Shown here: positions 6,637-9,813 of the stretch, one piece after another | Layout of the letters: every line of letters starts with the position of its first letter | Position numbering within the stretch: position 1 is the stretch's first letter | Assembly: GCA_021848865.1 (NCBI GenBank) | Contig: JAJZTO010000073.1 | Location: 1 to 9,813, forward strand | Direction: 5' to 3' | Length of the DNA stretch: 9,813 bases | From: Myxococcales bacterium | GTDB lineage: Bacteria > Myxococcota > Myxococcia > Myxococcales > Anaeromyxobacteraceae | Made by a program: the position numbers and the translations under genes | The notes under the pieces: generated by a model | What the model saw: only the letters and a program-made list of their open reading frames with translations | Database searches by the model: none | Told to the model about the DNA's origin: nothing

Positions 6637-7026
6637 CTAGCGCTTGCTGAACTGGAAGCGCTTGCGGGCGCCGGGCTGGCCGTACTTCTTGCGCTCCACC
6701 TTGCGGGCGTCGCGGGTGACGAAGCCGGCCTTCTTGAGGATGGCGCGGTACTCCGGGTTCAGCTCCATCAGCGCCCGGGTGATGCCGTGGCGGATGGCGC
6801 CGGCCTGGCCGGAGAGGCCGCCGCCGCGGGCGGTGACGAAGACGTCGAGCTTGCCCATCTGGTCCACCAGCTTCAGGGGCTCGACCAGGATCATCTTCGA
6901 GGTCTCGCGGCCGAAGTAGGCGTCGAGGGCGCGGCCGTTGATGGTGATGTTGCCGGTGCCCGGCGCGAGCCGGACGCGGGCCACCGCGTCCTTGCGGCGG
7001 CCGACGGAGATCTGGAGCTGGGGCAT
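6637..7026 (-). CDS. rpsI: 30S ribosomal protein S9
   Basis: S9 is a small-subunit protein at the 30S head whose C-terminal tail reaches the P-site tRNA. The 129-residue product has the family start (QISVGRRKDAVARVRLAPG, residues 5-23), FGRETSKMILVEPL (38-51), the S9 signature GGGLSGQAGAIRHGITRAL (68-86) and the universally conserved Lys/Arg-rich tail ending RFQFSKR. Length and ends are normal. The ATG at 7026 is supported by AAAGGA 8 bases upstream, which overlaps the rplM stop region. It follows rplM with a 12-base gap, the conserved bacterial L13-S9 operon order, and is followed by a strong hairpin terminator. Confidence 0.98.
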   Translation of the reverse strand: MPQLQISVGRRKDAVARVRLAPGTGNITINGRALDAYFGRETSKMILVEPLKLVDQMGKLDVFVTARGGGLSGQAGAIRHGITRALMELNPEYRAILKKAGFVTRDARKVERKKYGQPGARKRFQFSKR

Positions 7027-7038
7027 CTGGTCGATCCT

Positions 7039-7491
7039 TTACGCGCGGGCGGCGAGCTTGAGCGGCGCGGGCTTCTGGGCGGCGTGCGGGTGCTTGTCGC
7101 CCGGGTAGACCTTCAGCTTCCGCATCATGTCGCGCCCCAGTGCGTTGCGGGGCAGCATCCGCTTCACCGCGGCGACGAAGACGTCCTCGGGGTGGCGGGC
7201 CCGCACCTTGTGGGCCGGCGTCTGCCTGGCGCCGCCGGGGTGCATGGTGTGGGAGAAGTAGAGCTTCGCCTCCTCCTTCTTGCCGGTGAAGCGGGCCTTC
7301 CCCGCGTTCACCACCACCACGAAGTCGCCGACGTCGAGGGAGGGCGTGTAGCTGGGCTTGTGCTTGCCCTTGAGGATGCTCGCGACCTGGCTGGCGGCGC
7401 GGCCGACGACGAGGCCGTCCGCGTCCAGCAGCCACCACTTCCGGCCCTGGAGGGCCTCGGAACGGGTCGCGCTGTGGGTGCTCTTGTTCAT
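7039..7491 (-). CDS. rplM: 50S ribosomal protein L13
   Basis: L13 is an early-assembly protein of the large ribosomal subunit. The 150-residue product shows the family features: RKWWLLDADGLVVGRAASQVASILKGKHKPSYTP (17-50), GDFVVVVNA (55-63), and the L13 signature VKRMLPRNALGRDMMRKLKVYPG (109-131) followed by HPHAAQKP. The ATG at 7491 is chosen because AGGA lies about 8 bases upstream and family members begin about there. The frame is open 22 codons further up, but that would run through the promoter. It is the first gene of the rplM-rpsI operon, with a sigma70-like promoter about 40 bases upstream. Confidence 0.97.
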   Translation of the reverse strand: MNKSTHSATRSEALQGRKWWLLDADGLVVGRAASQVASILKGKHKPSYTPSLDVGDFVVVVNAGKARFTGKKEEAKLYFSHTMHPGGARQTPAHKVRARHPEDVFVAAVKRMLPRNALGRDMMRKLKVYPGDKHPHAAQKPAPLKLAARA

Positions 7492-7520
7492 GGAAAATCC
7501 TGCGCTTGGCGCCTGTTTGG

Positions 7521-7532
7521 GAAGGCGCCTTC
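7521..7532. promoter_or_regulatory. Perfect 12-base palindrome GAAGGCGCCTTC at the rplM promoter
   Basis: The palindrome overlaps the predicted -10 box (7529-7534) and the expected start of transcription near 7522. A second GGCGCC lies at 7508-7513 in the leader. The two GGCGCC copies could pair as a 7-base stem with an 8-base loop, but the upstream arm may not be transcribed. It could be an operator for the ribosomal operon; no regulator is known to me. Confidence 0.35.
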
Positions 7533-7557
7533 TAAGTGATGGGCCGGCCTTTGTCAA
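7529..7557 (-). promoter_or_regulatory. Sigma70-type promoter of rplM-rpsI
   Basis: Read on the minus strand, a perfect TTGACA (7557-7552) is separated by exactly 17 bases from TAGAAG (7534-7529, four of six matches to TATAAT). Transcription would start near 7522, about 30 bases before the rplM ATG at 7491. This is the best promoter match in the window. Confidence 0.75.
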
Positions 7558-7558
7558 G

Positions 7559-7596
7559 GGACCGCCCGGGCGGCCGTCCGGCGCCGCGGGCGGTCC
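7559..7596 (-). terminator. Terminator-like stem after the helicase gene
   Basis: The minus-strand arms GGACCGCCCG (7596-7587) and CGGGCGGTCC (7568-7559) are a perfect 10-base inverted repeat with an 18-base GC-rich loop. The stem begins 7 bases after the helicase stop codon and ends one base before the rplM -35 box. No U-tract follows. It probably separates helicase transcription from the ribosomal operon. Confidence 0.5.
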
Positions 7597-7603
7597 GCGG
7601 CGA

Positions 7604-9619
7604 TCAGCCGCGCCCCGCGCCGATCCGGGCCCGCAGGGCCGCCAGCACCTCGGCCGACCGGGCGTCCACGTCCTCGGGGCGCTCGGCGTGGTTCGGGTCG
7701 TGGAGGGCGTGGGCCCCGGCCGGGAGGTCGGCCAGGAAGCGGCTGGGCGTGCGCGGGAGGGTCTTGCCCCGCTTCACCCGGGCCGCCGCGCGGGTGAGGA
7801 ACAGCTCCTCGCGCGCCCGGGTGATCCCCACGTAGCAGAGCCGCCGCTCCTCCTCGAGGTCGCGGGCCTCCCCCTGGATGCCGGCCGAGGGGAGCAGGTC
7901 CTCCTCGGCGCCGGCCAGGAAGACCACCGGGAACTCCAGCCCCTTGGCGGCGTGCAGGCTGAGCAGCGACACGCCCTCGCCCGGCGCCTCCTCCTCGCGC
8001 GAGTCGAGGGCGAGCTTGGCGAGCCACTGCGCCAGCGTCGGCCGCCGGCCGGCGCGCTGCTCGAAGCGCTCCAGCGAGCGCAGGAGCCCCTCCACCGCCT
8101 CCACCTTGCGCGTCCCGGCCTCGATCGACTTCACCGACTGCCGGACGTGGCTGTAGAGGTCGATCTCCTCCACCAGCCGGCGCGCCGTCCCGGCGAGCGC
8201 CCCCTTCGCGAAGGCGGCGCCGGTGCGCGCGAGCAGCGCCGCGAAGTCGGCCATCCGCTCCGGCGCCCCGCGGGGCATGCCCGGCACCTCGGCGGCGCGC
8301 GGCAGGGCCTCGGCGAGCGGGAGGGCCTGCGCCACCGCCCACTCCTGGAGGCGCGAGAGCGAGGCGTCGCCGATGCCGCGGGCCGGGACGTTGACGATGC
8401 GCGAGAGCGAGACCTCGTCGCGGGGCTCGGCGCAGGCCTTGAGCCAGGCCAGCAGGTCCCGGACCTCGGAGCGCTCGAAGAAGGCCGGCGCGCCGTGGAC
8501 GTGGTGGGGGATGCCGGCCTCCCGGAAGGCCTCCTCGAAGGGGCGCGACTGGGCGTTCAGGCGGTAGAGCACCGCGAAGTCGGAGGCGGGGCGCCCCTCG
8601 CCGCGCCGGCGGGAGATCTCGCCGGCCACGAAGCGGGCCTCCTCCTCCTCGTCCGGCAGCGCCACCACCTTCACCGGCTCGCCGTCCCCGGCGGCGGTCC
8701 AGAGCCGCTTGGGCTTGCGCCCCGGGTTCTTGCCGATGACGGCGTTGGCGCAGGCCAGGATGTTCCCGGTGGAGCGGTAGTTCTGCTCCAGCCGCACCTC
8801 GCGGGCGCCGCGGAAGTGCCGGTCGAAGCGCAGGATGTTCTTCACCTCGGCCCCGCGCCAGCCGTAGATGGCCTGGTCGTCGTCGCCGACCGCGCAGACG
8901 TTCCGGCGGTCGCCGGCGAGCAGCGTGAGCAGCTCGAGCTGGGCGAGGTTGGTGTCCTGGTACTCGTCCACCAGCAGGTGGTGGAAGCGCGCCTGGAGCC
9001 GCCGGCGCAGCGCCGCGTCCTTCCGCAGCAGCTCCACCGGCCGGGCGATGAGGTCGTCGAAGTCCACCGACCGCTGGGCGGCGAGCGCCCTCTGGTAGCG
9101 CGGGAGGAGCTCCGAGGCGAGCAGGTCGTAGTCGTCCCCCTGCCCCTCCGGGCGCACCGCGATGCGCTGCTGCCGGGCGCTCTTGGCCCGGGAGACGATG
9201 GCGAGGAGCTTGCGGGCGTCGAAGGCGCGGTCGTCGACGCTCACCTCGCGCATGCAGCGCTTGAGGAGCGCGAGCTGGTCGCCGTCGTCGCAGATGGCGA
9301 AGCGCCTGGGCAGGCCGGCCGCCTGGTGCTCCTCGCGCAGCAGCCAGAGCCCGAAGCTGTGGAAGGTGGAGACGAAGACCTCGGCGCCGGCGGCGCCGGC
9401 GAGCGCCCCCACCCGCTCCCGCATCTCCGCCGCCGCCTTGTTGGTGAAGGTGACCGCCAGGATGGCCTCGGGCTCGACCCCCTGGAGCAGCAGCCAGGCG
9501 ACGCGGTGGGCGATGACCCGGGTCTTCCCCGAGCCGGCGCCGGCCAGCACCAGCAGCGGCCCCTCGGTGGTGGTCACGGCCTCCCGCTGCGGCGGGTTCA
9601 GGGCGGAGAGGTCGAGCAA
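7604..9619 (-). CDS. ATP-dependent DNA helicase, UvrD/Rep/PcrA family (SF1A)
   Basis: A superfamily 1A 3'-5' DNA helicase for DNA repair and/or replication restart. The 671-residue protein carries all the motifs: Q motif LNPPQREAV (7-15), Walker A AGAGSGKT (26-33), Ia TFTNKAAAEMR (57-67), Ib STFHSFG (84-90), II DEYQDT (218-223), III GDDDQAIYGWRG (245-256), IV EQNYRST (278-284), V LHAAKGLEFP (555-564) and VI YVGITRARE (596-604). Length and the PSRFLADLP end resemble Rep (about 670) more than E. coli UvrD (720), but I do not separate Rep from PcrA/UvrD by eye. The TTG at 9619 is chosen because GAGAAGG lies 7 bases upstream and the product starts MLDLSALNPPQ like relatives. A GTG at 9637, with no ribosome site, would add six residues. 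It is upstream of rplM and divergent from the gene at 9725. Confidence 0.93.
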   Translation of the reverse strand: MLDLSALNPPQREAVTTTEGPLLVLAGAGSGKTRVIAHRVAWLLLQGVEPEAILAVTFTNKAAAEMRERVGALAGAAGAEVFVSTFHSFGLWLLREEHQAAGLPRRFAICDDGDQLALLKRCMREVSVDDRAFDARKLLAIVSRAKSARQQRIAVRPEGQGDDYDLLASELLPRYQRALAAQRSVDFDDLIARPVELLRKDAALRRRLQARFHHLLVDEYQDTNLAQLELLTLLAGDRRNVCAVGDDDQAIYGWRGAEVKNILRFDRHFRGAREVRLEQNYRSTGNILACANAVIGKNPGRKPKRLWTAAGDGEPVKVVALPDEEEEARFVAGEISRRRGEGRPASDFAVLYRLNAQSRPFEEAFREAGIPHHVHGAPAFFERSEVRDLLAWLKACAEPRDEVSLSRIVNVPARGIGDASLSRLQEWAVAQALPLAEALPRAAEVPGMPRGAPERMADFAALLARTGAAFAKGALAGTARRLVEEIDLYSHVRQSVKSIEAGTRKVEAVEGLLRSLERFEQRAGRRPTLAQWLAKLALDSREEEAPGEGVSLLSLHAAKGLEFPVVFLAGAEEDLLPSAGIQGEARDLEEERRLCYVGITRAREELFLTRAAARVKRGKTLPRTPSRFLADLPAGAHALHDPNHAERPEDVDARSAEVLAALRARIGAGRG

Positions 9620-9670
9620 GGCGGGGCCTTCTCGCACGGCGCCCCCGGGAGGACAAGACTTGACAGCCGC

Positions 9671-9710
9671 GACCCCGACCCCGACCTCGACCCCGACCTC
9701 GACCGCGACC
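9671..9710. repeat. Tandem hexanucleotide repeat GACCNC
   Basis: Six full copies plus a four-base remnant are seen, in order GACCCC, GACCCC, GACCTC, GACCCC, GACCTC, GACCGC, GACC. The array lies in the divergent spacer between the helicase and the gene at 9725, immediately upstream of a TATAAC box. Copies differ only at positions 5 or 6. Such simple repeats can change copy number by slippage. Confidence 0.85.
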
Positions 9711-9716
9711 TATAAC
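9711..9716 (+). promoter_or_regulatory. Candidate -10 box TATAAC
   Basis: TATAAC matches five of six consensus bases and stands out in a GC-rich background. It ends 8 bases before the GTG at 9725, so transcription could start at or next to the start codon. No -35 match lies at the usual 17-base distance, which falls in the hexamer repeat. The nearest TTGACA (9660-9665) is 45 bases upstream. Confidence 0.4.
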
Positions 9717-9724
9717 TGGACGCC

Positions 9725-9813
9725 GTGCTCCCGCTCCTGCTCCTCGCGATCGCCGCCGCGCCGGATGCCGGCGTGGTGCTGGACGTCGCCCCGGCCCGGG
9801 TCCGGCCCGGCGA
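9725..9813 (+). CDS. Start of an exported protein of unknown function (3' end outside window)
   Basis: Only 29 codons are visible. They open with a short Sec-type signal (MLPLLLLAIAAAPDAG) followed by VVLDVAPARVRPG, which resembles the first strand of a secreted immunoglobulin-like or BatD-like domain. That is too little to name a family. The GTG is the only standard start between the in-frame TAA at 9713-9715 and the signal peptide. There is no convincing Shine-Dalgarno sequence. A TATAAC box just upstream suggests its own promoter. It is divergent from the helicase. Confidence 0.55.
   Translation, partial: MLPLLLLAIAAAPDAGVVLDVAPARVRPG

Noticed and set aside
4715..6640. 641-codon plus-strand open frame across the barrel gene and antisense to pilT
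   Set aside because: It has no domain-like content and contradicts a complete PilT with all ATPase motifs.
7492..7530. Leader hairpin (GGCGCCT with AGGCGCC) as an L13 autoregulatory RNA
   Set aside because: The upstream arm lies at the -10 box, before the predicted transcription start, so it is probably not in the RNA. It is kept only as a DNA palindrome.
9671..9710. CRISPR-like or coding repeat
   Set aside because: The units are six bases with no spacers, and the in-frame stop just before the next gene excludes it as part of that coding region.
7358..9715. 785-codon plus-strand open frame opposite rplM and the helicase
   Set aside because: Low-complexity Leu/Gly/Arg/Glu composition is typical of antisense to GC-rich genes. 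The minus strand holds complete helicase and L13 motifs. The frame also runs through the hexamer repeat, which explains its DPDLD-like end.

Overview
The window is very GC-rich bacterial chromosome. The gene content and gene style (BamD and L13/S9 sequences, a Geobacter/Myxococcus-like PilT subtype, Cys-anchored multi-domain surface proteins, several starts without a Shine-Dalgarno sequence) suggest a delta-proteobacterial/Myxococcota organism such as an Anaeromyxobacter relative. That placement is inference, not a database result. I see no insertion sequence, phage gene, CRISPR array or tRNA. Coding density is high and no gene-free stretch exceeds about 160 bases.

Left block (1-992, minus strand): recX, a RecA modulator, is followed after 35 bases by the 5' part of bamD, an outer-membrane assembly lipoprotein whose gene runs off the window edge. 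A four-run G-quadruplex motif lies in the last codons of recX. A 91-base divergent spacer (993-1083) with two inverted-repeat elements separates recX from the next block.

Middle block (1084-5195, plus strand): a probable two-gene operon for envelope proteins. The first gene encodes a 1126-residue putative lipoprotein with about six IPT/TIG-like repeats, then Kelch-like blades interrupted by a fibronectin-III-like module. Eleven bases later comes a 239-residue secreted outer-membrane beta-barrel-like protein. This pair is the least familiar part of the window. It ends head-on against pilT: the two stop codons overlap inside one 8-base palindrome, TTCTAGAA.

Right block (5192-9637, minus strand): in transcription order, a UvrD/Rep/PcrA-family helicase, a terminator-like stem, a good sigma70-type promoter, rplM (L13), rpsI (S9), a strong terminator hairpin, then pilT, the type IV pilus retraction ATPase, with a long Pro/Ala-rich C-terminal tail. 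rplM-rpsI is the conserved ribosomal pair and looks insulated on both sides.

Right edge (9638-9813): a short divergent spacer holds a tandem GACCNC hexamer repeat and a TATAAC box next to the GTG of a plus-strand gene that starts with a signal peptide and is cut by the window end.

The genes are mostly housekeeping (ribosome, DNA repair, envelope assembly, motility). I did not find a clear new defence or mobile system. The best leads are the IPT-Kelch lipoprotein/barrel pair and several small non-coding arrangements.
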